This document shows positions 23,100 through 32,075 of a stretch of DNA of 33,528 nt, piece after piece. The notes below the pieces were generated by a model. It had not been told where the DNA came from, searched no databases, and was given only the letters and a program-made list of their open reading frames with translations. Positions within the stretch are counted from its first letter, which is position 1; every line of letters begins with the position of its first letter. The stretch is from NCBI RefSeq assembly GCF_024539675.1, contig NZ_JAHHIT010000105.1, positions 1 to 33,528 of the forward strand. The letters are read 5' to 3'. Position numbers and translations under genes: made by a program. Source of the DNA: Streptomyces hilarionis (lineage in GTDB: Bacteria; Actinomycetota; Actinomycetes; Streptomycetales; Streptomycetaceae).

Positions 23100-23660
23100 T
23101 CAGTCGTCGAAGCCCTCCGCCACCCGGCGCTCGCGCAGCTCCATGATCGCCCGGCGGCGTGCCAGGCGGTGGGTGCGGCGGATCTGGGCCTCCTGGCAGC
23201 GGCGCTCGTCGCGCTCGGTCTCCGGCAGGACCGGCGGGACCACGCGGGGCTTGCCGTCGGCGTCGACGGCGGCGAAGACCAGGTAGGCCGAGCCGACCTG
23301 GGTCGCGGGGGCGGACTCGTTCCAGCGCTCGGCCATCACCCGCACCCCGACCTCCATCGAGGTCCGGCCGGTCCAGTTGACCTGCGCCTTGACATGGACG
23401 AGGTCGCCGACGCGGACCGGCTCCAGGAACGCCATCTCGTCCATGGACGCGGTGACGGCGGGCCCGCCGGAGTGCCGGCCGGCCACCGCGCCCGCCGCGT
23501 CGTCGACGAGCTTCATGATCACCCCGCCGTGCACCGTCCCCAGCAGGTTGGTGTCGGCGTGGGTCATGATGTGGCTGAGGGTGGTGCGGGACGCGGACGT
23601 CGGCTTGCCCGGGATGTCCGGGGTGCTGCCCGAGTCCGCCGCGGTGACCTGGTCTGTCAT
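23100..23660 (-). CDS. Hotdog-fold acyl-CoA thioesterase
   Basis: A 186-residue hotdog thioesterase hydrolysing acyl-CoA to free acid and CoA. The active-site segment HADTNLLGTVHGGVIMKLVDD includes N38 and D54, as in the YciA/ACOT family. DEMAFLEPVRVGD follows. The start ATG at 23660 directly follows AAGGTGGAGG; an in-frame GTG three codons earlier lies within that ribosome site. The last 35 residues are a charged tail. Nearby acyl-CoA dehydrogenase suggests acyl-CoA metabolism, but the genes are not in one operon. Confidence 0.9.
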   Translation of the reverse strand: MTDQVTAADSGSTPDIPGKPTSASRTTLSHIMTHADTNLLGTVHGGVIMKLVDDAAGAVAGRHSGGPAVTASMDEMAFLEPVRVGDLVHVKAQVNWTGRTSMEVGVRVMAERWNESAPATQVGSAYLVFAAVDADGKPRVVPPVLPETERDERRCQEAQIRRTHRLARRRAIMELRERRVAEGFDD

Positions 23661-23780
23661 GTCCTCCACCTTATGCCGAGGGGGACAACCCGGGACTTTG
23701 TGTCAGCTTGGCAACAGCGCGGCCCTGATTCTCCGACGGCCCTTGTACGGCACGGTGCCCTGCCCTGCACACTGGTCCGC

Positions 23781-25061
23781 ATGAACGATTGGCCCGAGGG
23801 ATGGTCCGACAGGGACCGCGGCAACCGGTACGGCAGCGGCAGCGCCGGCGCGCAGCCCGAGAGCGCTCGCGTCATGCGGCAGGTCCGCCGCGGCCCGACC
23901 GCCCCGCCGCAGGGAGCCGGCGTCCCCCAGCAGCCGTCGTACGTCAACGGCCAGGGGCACGGCGACTACACCAACGCCCAGCAGACCGGCTACGACAGCG
24001 GCTACAGCACGGGCCAGGTCTACGGGGGCGGCGGTGACTCCGGCGGCCCCGGCGACTTCGACTCCCGCGCCCCGCGGCCCGCGCCGAACTGGCGCCGCCG
24101 CATCAAGTGGACGGCGATCAGCCTCGTCACCGTGCTCGTCGTGACGAGCGTCGCCACCTACTTCTGGGCCGACGGCAAGCTCCGCCGCGAGGTCGACCTG
24201 TCGAAGGTCATCGACCGGCCCGAGGGCGGCGACGGCACGAACTACCTGATCGTCGGCTCGGACAGCCGTGACGGCATGTCCGCCGAGGAGAAGAAGAAGC
24301 TGCACACCGGCTCCGCCGAGGGCAAGCGCACCGACTCGATGATGATCCTGCACGTCGGGTCGAACGGCGACACGCTCGTCTCGCTGCCGCGTGACTCGGA
24401 CGTCGAGCTCCCGACGTTCGTCGGCTCCGAGTCGGGCAAGACGTACAAGGGGACCGGCCGGCACATCAAGCTGAACGCCGCGTACGCCACCGACGGCCCC
24501 GAGCTGCTGGTGCGCACGATCGAGTTCAACACCGGCCTGCGCATCGACCACTACGTGGAGATCGGCTTCGCCGGCTTCGCCGGCATCGTGGACGCGGTCG
24601 GCGGCGTCGAGATCACCATCGACAAGGCCTTCAAGGACAAGTACTCGGGCGCCGACTTCCAGGCGGGCAAGCAGAGGCTGAACGGCGAGGAGGCGCTCGC
24701 CTTCGTCCGCACCCGGCACGCCTTCGCCGCGTCCGACCTCCAGCGCACCAAGAACCAGCAGAAGTTCCTCGCGGCCCTCGCCCACGAGGTGGCGACCCCG
24801 GGCACGGTCCTGAACCCCTTCAAGCTCTACCCGACGATGAGCGCGGGCCTGGACTCCCTCATCGTCGACAAGGACATGGGGCTGTACGACCTGGGGTCGA
24901 TGTTCTTCGCCATGAAGGGCGTCAACGGCGGCGACGGCACCTCGCTGAACATGCCGATCTCCGGCTCCACCGGCGGCAACCTCGTCTGGGACAAGACGAA
25001 GGTCAAGCAGCTGGTGAACGAGCTGAACAACGACGAGAAGGTCACCGTCACCGGCAACTGA
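23781..25061 (+). CDS. LytR-CpsA-Psr (LCP) protein without LytR_C domain
   Basis: A 426-residue membrane-anchored phosphotransferase-type protein. LCP enzymes move undecaprenyl-phosphate-linked polymers such as teichoic acid onto peptidoglycan outside the membrane. The cytoplasmic tail (1-105) is Gly/Gln/Tyr-rich, and one membrane helix lies at about 110-130. Catalytic-domain landmarks are GSDSR (159-163), D185 in RTDSMM, R204 in SLPRDS, R310/R312 in FVRTRH and D319/R322. Unlike the three other leftmost-reading paralogues at 28306-33305, it lacks the three conserved cysteines. ATG at 23781 without a strong ribosome site. A hairpin terminator follows. Confidence 0.92.
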   Translation: MNDWPEGWSDRDRGNRYGSGSAGAQPESARVMRQVRRGPTAPPQGAGVPQQPSYVNGQGHGDYTNAQQTGYDSGYSTGQVYGGGGDSGGPGDFDSRAPRPAPNWRRRIKWTAISLVTVLVVTSVATYFWADGKLRREVDLSKVIDRPEGGDGTNYLIVGSDSRDGMSAEEKKKLHTGSAEGKRTDSMMILHVGSNGDTLVSLPRDSDVELPTFVGSESGKTYKGTGRHIKLNAAYATDGPELLVRTIEFNTGLRIDHYVEIGFAGFAGIVDAVGGVEITIDKAFKDKYSGADFQAGKQRLNGEEALAFVRTRHAFAASDLQRTKNQQKFLAALAHEVATPGTVLNPFKLYPTMSAGLDSLIVDKDMGLYDLGSMFFAMKGVNGGDGTSLNMPISGSTGGNLVWDKTKVKQLVNELNNDEKVTVTGN

Positions 25062-25081
25062 GGCCGGTGCGGGCACAGTTC

Positions 25082-25107
25082 AGGGGCGTCCCCTCGGGGG
25101 CGCCCCT
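25082..25107 (+). terminator. Terminator of the first LCP gene
   Basis: AGGGGCG-T-CCCC pairs with GGGGCGCCCCT with one bulged T and a TCG loop, 20 bases past the LCP stop codon. Confidence 0.7.
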
Positions 25108-25120
25108 GGCTCGTCGCGCA

Positions 25121-25162
25121 GTGCTCACGTCGTGGTGCTCACACCGCGGTGCTCACATCGTG
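25121..25162. repeat. Three tandem 14-bp repeats next to csp
   Basis: GTGCTCACGTCGTG, GTGCTCACACCGCG and GTGCTCACATCGTG start at 25121, 25135 and 25149. The csp stop codon (25153-25155) is inside the third unit. The arrangement suggests slippage expansion at the gene's 3' end. Confidence 0.75.
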
Positions 25163-25515
25163 GCGCCCGCCATCGTGCGGCACATCTCGGCGCAGCGGCG
25201 ACAGGACTCGGCGCAGCGCGTCATCTGGGGATCGTCCGGCATGGTCGTACACGCCTCGGCGCACATGTCACAGGCCTTGGCGCACAGGGCGCACATCTCG
25301 GCGGACATGGGCGAGCGGCGCATCATCATGTCGGCGCACATGCGGGTCGTCTCGGAGCAGTCCATGAGCGCGCGCATGATCTGCATCTGGGCCTGGCCGC
25401 CCATCTGAAGGCAGGAGCTCATGGTCTCCTCGCACAGGCTGTGGCAGGACATGCACGCCTCGACGCAGTCCTGCATCTGCCGGCTCATCGGGGTCATCGT
25501 CCCGGGCTCGGTCAT
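25153..25515 (-). CDS. csp: Four-helix-bundle copper-storage protein (Csp3-like)
   Basis: A 120-residue Cys-rich helical protein with 16 cysteines (17, 21, 24, 28, 35, 53, 60, 75, 78, 82, 85, 89, 101, 105, 108, 112), mostly in CxxxC/CxxC heptad spacing so that they point into a four-helix core. It also has many methionines. This is the DUF326/Csp family, which stores many Cu(I) ions. With no signal peptide it should be cytosolic, as for Csp3. AGGAGGA supports the ATG at 25515. It lies 126 bases after an LCP gene on the same strand but past a hairpin, so it probably has its own promoter. I see no CsoR-type operator. Confidence 0.92.
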   Translation of the reverse strand: MTEPGTMTPMSRQMQDCVEACMSCHSLCEETMSSCLQMGGQAQMQIMRALMDCSETTRMCADMMMRRSPMSAEMCALCAKACDMCAEACTTMPDDPQMTRCAESCRRCAEMCRTMAGATM

Positions 25516-25599
25516 GGCTCCTCCTGGGGGTCCTGGGCATGGGGGGCGGAAACGGAGCCGGGCGGGTCCCGGCGCCCGCTCTCCCGTCCTACGCCCCCC

Positions 25600-25640
25600 G
25601 GGCGCCTCGCGCCAGCCGGGCGGTCGCCTCGCGAGCGCCC
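25600..25640 (-). terminator. Hairpin after the second LCP gene
   Basis: GGGCGC-C-TCGCG (25600-25611) pairs with CGCGAGCGCCC (25630-25640) with one bulged base. It abuts the LCP stop at 25642 and separates that gene from csp. Confidence 0.55.
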
Positions 25641-25641
25641 C

Positions 25642-27114
25642 TCACGAGCCGTCCTGGGCGCACCCCACCTCGTCGCCCCGGACGACCCCGAAGCCGCCCT
25701 GTTCGGCGTCCGCCGCCCGTACCCGGCGCACCTGCCGGAAGTCCGCGCCCGCGATCACCTTCAGGGTCGGCCCGAGCCCGGGCACGGCCCGCAGCTCGCT
25801 GCCCGGCAGGGCGGCGGCGAGGGACTTCGCCGAGCGGTCCCAGCGGGGGTCGTAGGCGACGACCGTGCGCCGGGTGGCGGGCCCGGCCGCGGCGACCGGC
25901 TGCCGGGTCGCGCGAAAGCCGGCCGCCGCCAGCGCCGCGTCGACCCGCCGTCCGAGCCCCGGTGTGCGGGTGCCGTTCTCGACCTGCACCCGGATCCGCT
26001 GCGGCGCCACCGGGACCCGCACGACCCGGGCGCCGATCGCCCGGGTCGTCGCCGCGAGGGGCTCGTCGTCGCGCAGGGACGCGAACAGGCGCGCGGACTT
26101 CGCCGGGTCCCACTTCAGCGTCGAGCCGATGCCCTTCACCAGGTATCCCATCCGGCCGATGGGCACGGTGACGAACTCCGAGGAGGCGGGGGAGAAGGTG
26201 CGCATCGCCCGGCCGAGGTCGAGCAGCTCGTCGGCGCCGAAGCCCCGGTCCGCCCGCACCGAGCCGAGCACCGCCCGGGTCACGTCCCGGAACCGCAGCG
26301 GGTTCAGCAGCACCCCGGAGGAGGTCGCCCGGTCCACGAGGGCCGCCAGGAAGCGCTGCTGGCGCTTCATCCTGCCCAGGTCCGACGAGGCGTCCGCGTG
26401 CCGGGAGCGCACGTACTGGAGCGCCTCGCCGCCCTGGAGGGTGTGCCGGCCGGGTGCGAGGTCCAGGCCCGTGTAGGCGTCCTTCAGGGGCAGCGGGGTG
26501 CAGATCGGCACGCCGCCGAGGACGTCCACCGTCTTCATGAAGCTGGCGAAGTCGACCTCCAGGTAGTGGTCGATCTTCACGTGCGTCATGCTCTCGACCG
26601 TGCGGACCGTGAGCTGCGGACCGCCCTCCGCGTAGGCCGCGTTGAGCCTGATCGGATGGCCGCCGTGCTCCTTCCCCGTCACCTGGTCGGTGTGCGGGGG
26701 CGTCAGGGCGTACGAGTCGCGCGGGAGGCTGACCACGCTGGCCCGCTCCCGGTCCTCCGAGATGTGCACGATCATGATCGTGTCGGTGCAGTGGCAGGGA
26801 GCCCCGCCCAGGCGGTACCGGCTGCGTTCCGCCGGCGTGATGCGGTCGCGGCCGTCGGTGCCGACCAGCAGGACGTTCATGCCGTGGCCGGCCCGCGGCC
26901 GGTTCTTCATGTCCTTGAAGGGGTCGACCCGCGCGATGCCCGCGTCGAGACTGCTGATCACCGAGTGGCCGATGCCGGCGGCCGCGAGGAGCACCACGGA
27001 CAGCGTGGTCGCCGCCCGTACGGCCCAGCGGGGGCGCCTGCGTCGGGCGGGCGGACGGGGTACGGGGCGCCGCGGGTGGGGACGGCGCGGGAACCGGGAC
27101 GGCGTGATGGGCAT
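25642..27114 (-). CDS. LCP protein with C-terminal LytR_C domain
   Basis: A 490-residue cell-wall polymer ligase-type protein. The Arg/Pro-rich cytoplasmic start (1-29) and a membrane helix at about 31-50 precede the LCP domain (about 78-250): VGTDGRD, CTDTIMIVH, SLPRDS, RLNAAYAEGG, YVRSRHADASSDLGRMKRQQ. All catalytic Asp/Arg positions are kept. A LytR_C domain (about 388-475, starting RIRVQVENGT) follows. The start ATG at 27114 has GGAGGTG; an in-frame ATG at 27165 lacks one. Divergent from the GT2 gene across 132 bases, so the two may be co-regulated. Confidence 0.92.
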   Translation of the reverse strand: MPITPSRFPRRPHPRRPVPRPPARRRRPRWAVRAATTLSVVLLAAAGIGHSVISSLDAGIARVDPFKDMKNRPRAGHGMNVLLVGTDGRDRITPAERSRYRLGGAPCHCTDTIMIVHISEDRERASVVSLPRDSYALTPPHTDQVTGKEHGGHPIRLNAAYAEGGPQLTVRTVESMTHVKIDHYLEVDFASFMKTVDVLGGVPICTPLPLKDAYTGLDLAPGRHTLQGGEALQYVRSRHADASSDLGRMKRQQRFLAALVDRATSSGVLLNPLRFRDVTRAVLGSVRADRGFGADELLDLGRAMRTFSPASSEFVTVPIGRMGYLVKGIGSTLKWDPAKSARLFASLRDDEPLAATTRAIGARVVRVPVAPQRIRVQVENGTRTPGLGRRVDAALAAAGFRATRQPVAAAGPATRRTVVAYDPRWDRSAKSLAAALPGSELRAVPGLGPTLKVIAGADFRQVRRVRAADAEQGGFGVVRGDEVGCAQDGS

Positions 27115-27246
27115 ACGGGGCACCTCCGGGCTGCGGCCGTAGGGCGGTGGTAGCCGTTGGAACATAGGCCCATACGATCGGCGGACCGGTGCAGCGCACC
27201 CGGCGGGGCGGGCCGTGTCCCCCGTTCGCGGTAACGTGAGCCCCCT

Positions 27247-28278
27247 ATGAACGCCAAGCCCGACGTGCAGCTCCCCGCAGTGTCCGTCATCATGCCCGTC
27301 CTCAACGAGGAGCGGCATCTGCGCGGAGCCGTCCAAGCGATCCTCGCGCAGGAGTACGCCGGCGAGATGGAGGTCGTGATCGCCATCGGTCCCTCGACGG
27401 ACCGTACGGACGAGATCGCTGCCCAGCTCGTGGCCGAAGACCCGCGCGTGCACACGGTCCCCAATCCCACCGGGCGCACGCCCGCCGCGCTCAACGCCGC
27501 GATCAAGGCCTCGCGCCATCCGATCGTCGTCCGCGTCGACGGGCACGGCATGCTCTCGCCGAACTACATCGCCACCGCCGTGCGGCTCCTGGAGGAGACC
27601 GGCGCGCAGAACGTCGGCGGCATCATGCACGCCGAGGGCGAGAACGACTGGGAGCACGCGGTCGCCGCGGCCATGACCTCGAAGATCGGGGTGGGCAACG
27701 CCGCCTTCCACACCGGAGGGCAGGCCGGCCCGGCCGAGACCGTGTACCTCGGCGTCTTCCGCCGCGAGGCGCTGGAGCGACAGGGCGGCTACAACGAGGA
27801 GTTCATCCGCGCCCAGGACTGGGAGCTGAACTTCCGGATCAGGGAGGCCGGCGGGCTGATCTGGTTCTCGCCGGAGCTGAGGGTGTCCTACCGGCCGCGG
27901 CCCAGCGTCAGGGCGCTCGCCAAGCAGTACAAGGACTACGGCCGTTGGCGGCACGTCGTCGCCCGCTACCACGAGGGGTCCATCAACCTGCGCTATCTCG
28001 CGCCGCCGACCGCGGTGTGCGCGATCGCGGCCGGGATCGTGGTGGGCGCGGCGCTCACCCCGCTGGGTTTCGTGATCCCCGGCGGCTACCTCGCGGCGAT
28101 AGCGGCGGGCTCGCTGCCGGCCGGCAGCGGGCTGCCGGCGAAGGCCCGCCTACAGATCCCCGTCGCCCTCGCCACCATGCACATGTCGTGGGGCTTCGGC
28201 TTCCTGACCAGCCCGAAGGCGCTGGCCAGGAAGGTCATCGCGTCGCGGCGGCCCCCGGTGCTCAGCGACGCGCGCTGA
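27247..28278 (+). CDS. Family 2 glycosyltransferase (membrane-associated, ExoA-like)
   Basis: A 343-residue GT2 enzyme transferring sugars from nucleotide donors at the membrane's inner face. The GT-A domain opens with VSVIMPVLNEERHL (12-25). Donor/metal-site D98 lies in VRVDGHG, and the QDWELNFRI motif (190-198) holds the acceptor-side acid. QYKDYGRWR (227-235) resembles a QxxRW-type element. Two or three C-terminal membrane helices lie at about 251-325. It resembles succinoglycan-type ExoA proteins. It is flanked on both sides by LCP genes, suggesting it builds the lipid-linked polymer that they attach. Polymer identity is unknown. The ribosome site is weak. Confidence 0.9.
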   Translation: MNAKPDVQLPAVSVIMPVLNEERHLRGAVQAILAQEYAGEMEVVIAIGPSTDRTDEIAAQLVAEDPRVHTVPNPTGRTPAALNAAIKASRHPIVVRVDGHGMLSPNYIATAVRLLEETGAQNVGGIMHAEGENDWEHAVAAAMTSKIGVGNAAFHTGGQAGPAETVYLGVFRREALERQGGYNEEFIRAQDWELNFRIREAGGLIWFSPELRVSYRPRPSVRALAKQYKDYGRWRHVVARYHEGSINLRYLAPPTAVCAIAAGIVVGAALTPLGFVIPGGYLAAIAAGSLPAGSGLPAKARLQIPVALATMHMSWGFGFLTSPKALARKVIASRRPPVLSDAR

Positions 28279-28305
28279 GCACCGAGCGAGCCCGCCCGGC
28301 CCGGA

Positions 28306-29967
28306 CTACCAGGTGTAGTCCGGGTCGACGTGCATGCACTGACCCGTGTCGGAGGCGTTGATCGCCCCGGCCGTGTCGGGTGTCTTGTCGTTCTTCACCG
28401 GCGCCTTGTACGTCGTCCCCGAACGCCAGTCCGCGCCCACGACGACCGTGACGCCGGAGACGTCGGTGGACTTCTTGACCTGGCCCGCCGGGACGCCGAG
28501 GGCCTTGGCGACCGCCAGGGCGTCGCCCTGGAGGTCGGCGCTCGGGTAGCTGACCACCGTCTTCGCCACGGCGGTGGCCGCCGAGGTGTCCGCGACGGCC
28601 TGGGTGAAGCCCTTGGCGGCCAGCGCCTGCTTCACCGCGGTGGCCCGGCCGCGGACCGCGCCCTGCGTGTTCGTGGACGTGCCGTTGTGCACCTGCACCG
28701 CGATCCTGTCGCTCGCGGCGGCCGGGTCGGCGACCGCCGTCGGCGAGGGCGCGGCGGTGGCCTTGCGGGCGTCCTTGCCGTCCAGCGCGATGTCCTCGCG
28801 CACCAGCCGGAACAGCTGTCCGGCGTCGTCCGTCGGCACCACCCGCTCGCCCTGGTAGCGGTTGGGCATCGTCGTCATCGTGATGCGGTCGGTGGGCACC
28901 TTCTGAAGCTCGCCCGCCAGGTCGTACATCTTGCCGATGGTGTTCAGGCCGTCGTCGACCGTGATCGCCTTGGTGGCCGCCTCGGCGAGCTTGCGCAGCT
29001 TGTTCGGGTTGGTCAGCTTGGCGCTGGCGCGCAGCTCGCGGACCATCGAGTTCATGTACATGTGCTGCGCCTTGGCGCGGGCGAGGTCGGTGTCGTCCTC
29101 GAAGCCGTACCGGGTGCGCAGCCACTGCAACGCCTGCTCGCCCTTGACGGGGTGCGTGCCCTTCTCCAGCTTCAGGCCGGAGCCCTTGCCGGTGCTGGTG
29201 TGCGAGTGGACGTTGGCGTCCACGCAGACCGGGACGCCGCCGATCGCGTCCGCCATCGACACGACGCCGGAGAAGTCGATCATCATGAAGTGGTCGATGT
29301 GGATGTCGGTGAGCTTCTCCCAGGTGGCCACCGTGCAGCCCGGGCCGCCCCGGCTGAGCGAGGCGTTGGTCATCTCGCCGCGCAGCGCCGGGTAGGTCTT
29401 GCCGGCGTCGGGATCGGTGCACTTGGGGATGTCCAGCAGCGTGTCACGCGGCATGCTCACCACCGACATGTTGCTGCGGTCCGCCGAGACGTGCAGCAGC
29501 ATCTGGACGTCCGCGAGCGGGGGACCGCCGAAGTCGTACTTGGCGCCGCCCAGCTTCTGGTTGGCCGCGGTGTCGCGCGCGTCCGACCCGATCAGCAGGA
29601 TGTTCAGCGCGGTCTGGCCGGCCGAGTTGGCCTTGGTGCCGGCCGCCCGGTCCTTGGCGTCGCCGATGTTCAGGTCGTCGTGCCTGATGTTCGCGTTGAG
29701 GTGCTCGTAGTAGAGGTATCCGGCCCCCGCGCCGCCGAGTATGACCACCGCCAGCACGGTCGCCGACCAGCGCAACGCGCGTCGACGTCGGCGTCTGCGG
29801 TCCGTCTCCCGCCCGCCGCGCCGCCCGCCGCCGTGTCTGTCGTCCCCCTCGGGCGCGGGCTGCTCGCCCTGCTCCCGCTCGGCCGAAGACGTCGTGTCCC
29901 CGGCCGCCGCGGACGTCGTGTCCCCGGCCGCTGAAACGTTCCCCCGCACCCCGCTGCTCCCCGCCAT
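28306..29967 (-). CDS. LCP protein with LytR_C domain and variant metal motif
   Basis: A 553-residue LCP protein. Residues 1-64 form a charged disordered tail ending in an Arg run. A membrane helix lies at about 66-86. The LCP domain (about 120-300) has LIGSDARD, MPRDT, WLRTRYGFEDDTDLARAK and three Cys positions shared with the next two paralogues (IPKC, GPGC, VPVC). The usual TDT/TDS motif is LADVQM, keeping D153 but losing the preceding Thr. A LytR_C domain follows (about 425-515, starting RIAVQVHNGT). ATG at 29967 preferred for its purine-rich ribosome site. Convergent with the GT2 gene and preceded by a terminator after the upstream LCP gene. Confidence 0.9.
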   Translation of the reverse strand: MAGSSGVRGNVSAAGDTTSAAAGDTTSSAEREQGEQPAPEGDDRHGGGRRGGRETDRRRRRRRALRWSATVLAVVILGGAGAGYLYYEHLNANIRHDDLNIGDAKDRAAGTKANSAGQTALNILLIGSDARDTAANQKLGGAKYDFGGPPLADVQMLLHVSADRSNMSVVSMPRDTLLDIPKCTDPDAGKTYPALRGEMTNASLSRGGPGCTVATWEKLTDIHIDHFMMIDFSGVVSMADAIGGVPVCVDANVHSHTSTGKGSGLKLEKGTHPVKGEQALQWLRTRYGFEDDTDLARAKAQHMYMNSMVRELRASAKLTNPNKLRKLAEAATKAITVDDGLNTIGKMYDLAGELQKVPTDRITMTTMPNRYQGERVVPTDDAGQLFRLVREDIALDGKDARKATAAPSPTAVADPAAASDRIAVQVHNGTSTNTQGAVRGRATAVKQALAAKGFTQAVADTSAATAVAKTVVSYPSADLQGDALAVAKALGVPAGQVKKSTDVSGVTVVVGADWRSGTTYKAPVKNDKTPDTAGAINASDTGQCMHVDPDYTW

Positions 29968-30000
29968 TCCCCTTGCCCCTCCCCGCCGTGCGCCTGACAC

Positions 30001-30038
30001 GGGCCCGCCCCGCGTCCAGTCAGACGCACGACGGGCCC
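30001..30038 (-). terminator. Nested stem-loop between two LCP genes
   Basis: GGGCCCG (30001-30007) pairs with CGGGCCC (30032-30038), enclosing an inner GCGTC/GACGC stem. It starts 11 bases past the stop of the LCP gene at 30049-31833 and lies in the leader of the next LCP gene. Terminator or attenuator. Confidence 0.65.
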
Positions 30039-30048
30039 GAAGGGTTAC

Positions 30049-31833
30049 CTACTTGGCGCACTGGACCTTGTCGGCCGTGGACTTCTGAACCGTGTCGGGC
30101 ACCTTCGTCGCCGCGGTGAGCGGGACGCCCGCCCCCTTGAAGTCCTTGCCGAGCGTCAGCGTCATGGTCGGCAGACCCTGCGCGTTCCGCACGCTCCTGC
30201 CCGGCTTCAGCGCGGTGCCGGGCAGCCCCATGACCGCGGCCAGCTTGCGTGCCTGGGCGGCCTGGTCGGGCGCGTACTCGAGGGTGGTCTTCGCCAGCGA
30301 CGCGGGTGCGTTGCCGGCGTTCTCGGACTTCGTCACGCCCTCGTCGTTCTGAAGCCAGTTGAGCGTCTCCTGTGCGCTGCCGGGGGGCGCTCCGCCGTTC
30401 ATGACCTGCACCCGCACCTCGGAGGCCGCCGACTGGGCGCCCTTCAGACGGGCCGCGGCCGCCTTGGCCGCCGCGTCCTTGGACGCCGCCGCCTGCTGCT
30501 TCACCGCGGTGAAGGAGACGTCGTCGCGGATCATCTGGAAGACGGTGGGCGCCGAGGAGTTGTCGAGGACGACGGTGGCCTTGACCTTCTCGGCCGGGTT
30601 GTCGACGACCGGCACGGTGGTGAAGGTCAGGTTCTTGATGTCGAGCTTGCCCAGCTCCATCCCCAGGTCCTTCAGCTTGTTGATGCTGTCGAGCTTGGAG
30701 TCGACGGCCAGCGCCTTCGTGCCGGCCTCCGCCAGTTTGATCATCTTGGTGGGGCTGGTGAGCGTGTCGTTCGACTTCAGCTTGCGCATCAGCGCGCTGA
30801 GGAACTGCTGCTGGATCTGGATCCGGCTCAGGTCGCCGCCGAAGCCGACCGAGTGCCGGGTGCGCACGAAGGCGAGTGCCTGCTCGCCCTCGATGAGGTG
30901 GGTGCCCTTGGACAGCTTCAGATGGGAGTCGTCGTCGTCGATGTCCTTGGCCAGGCACACCTCCACCCCGCCCACCGCGGTGCTCAGCGTCTTCACCGCG
31001 TTGAAGTCGGCGACCATGAAGTTGTCCGCCTGGATCCCGGTCAGTTCGGTGACCGTGCGCACGGTGCACGACGGCGTGCGGCCGTCCTGCCCGAGGCTGG
31101 TGTTGAAGCGGACGCCGTCGGTGCCCTTGATGACCTTGGAGGTGCCGTCCTCCTGCTGGGTCTGGCAGTCCGGGACGTTCACGATCAGGTCGCGCGGGAT
31201 GCTGAGCGCGGTGGCGTTCGTGCGGTCCTTGGAGACGTGCAGCAGGATCGTGGTGTCCGCGTGGCCGACGCTGCCGGAGTCGCCGTAGCCCTCGTTGCCG
31301 GAGCCGGTGCGCTTGTCGGTGCCGATCACCAGCAGGTTGATGGCCTTGTCCTTGCTGAACCCGCCGGTGCTCGCGCCGTCGTCGGAGACGGACGTGATGT
31401 TGTCGTTGAGGTGCTCGAGATACAGGTAGGCGGCGCCGGCCGTGCCCACGACCACGAAGGCCATGATCCCGCCGGTCCACACCAGGATCTTCTTCGCCCG
31501 CGACTTCTTCTTCACCGGCCGCCGGCCACGCCGGCTCGCCGGCTCCTCCGCCGGCGCGCTGCGGCGCCGGCGCGGGCCGGGCACGTCGGCGCCCGCCGCC
31601 GCCTTCCCGGGCGACGACGACGGCGCGTGCCGGTCCGGCTCGGCGGCGCGTGCGCGCGCCGGGCCCCCGTTCCCGCCGCCGGAGCCGCCGGAGGCGGATC
31701 TACGAGGTCCGGGCACCGGCGACTGCGCTGCGGAAGTGCTCAGTCGCAGTTCGTATTCACCGGTGTCCGGATTGAGCACCCATTGGTCTGCGGGGTCGAT
31801 GTTGTCCGCCCGCCCACGGCCTTGCGCGTCCAC
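30049..31833 (-). CDS. LCP protein with LytR_C domain
   Basis: A 594-residue LCP protein starting at GTG 31833 (VDAQGRGRADNID), chosen for GGAGGA upstream. A longer in-frame start at 31881 would read through that site. The N-terminus has a short conserved-looking stretch, DPADQWVLNPDTGEYELRLS, before a 75-residue Ser/Gly/Arg-rich linker. A membrane helix lies at about 115-137. The LCP domain follows: VIGTDKR, ADTTILLHV, SIPRDL, FVRTRHSVGFGGDLSRIQIQQQ, and Cys in VPDC, TPSC, VEVC. The LytR_C domain near the end starts VRVQVMNGG. Its 243-base upstream gap probably holds its promoter. Confidence 0.92.
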   Translation of the reverse strand: MDAQGRGRADNIDPADQWVLNPDTGEYELRLSTSAAQSPVPGPRRSASGGSGGGNGGPARARAAEPDRHAPSSSPGKAAAGADVPGPRRRRSAPAEEPASRRGRRPVKKKSRAKKILVWTGGIMAFVVVGTAGAAYLYLEHLNDNITSVSDDGASTGGFSKDKAINLLVIGTDKRTGSGNEGYGDSGSVGHADTTILLHVSKDRTNATALSIPRDLIVNVPDCQTQQEDGTSKVIKGTDGVRFNTSLGQDGRTPSCTVRTVTELTGIQADNFMVADFNAVKTLSTAVGGVEVCLAKDIDDDDSHLKLSKGTHLIEGEQALAFVRTRHSVGFGGDLSRIQIQQQFLSALMRKLKSNDTLTSPTKMIKLAEAGTKALAVDSKLDSINKLKDLGMELGKLDIKNLTFTTVPVVDNPAEKVKATVVLDNSSAPTVFQMIRDDVSFTAVKQQAAASKDAAAKAAAARLKGAQSAASEVRVQVMNGGAPPGSAQETLNWLQNDEGVTKSENAGNAPASLAKTTLEYAPDQAAQARKLAAVMGLPGTALKPGRSVRNAQGLPTMTLTLGKDFKGAGVPLTAATKVPDTVQKSTADKVQCAK

Positions 31834-32075
31834 GGTTGTCCGAATCCTCCGTCGGGGCCACGCGGCGCCTTTCCCCCTCAAGGCGCTCGGGTCTCGGTCA
31901 CACGGTGCGCGACCCCAGGAAGGACCTCACGGCCGGGTGCACCGGATCGCTCACACTATCCGCCCAGTTCAGCGTCGAGCGACGGCCGTGACAAATTCCA
32001 CGCCCCTACAAGCGGGCAATTCGCCCTATTTCTTTGAACTCCTGTTCGCCCCTGGGGCTCGGCTTGGCAAGCGCT

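Noticed and set aside
25516..25600. CsoR operator upstream of csp
   Set aside because: Only a C-run/G-run without the TACCC/GGGTA dyad. Not convincing.
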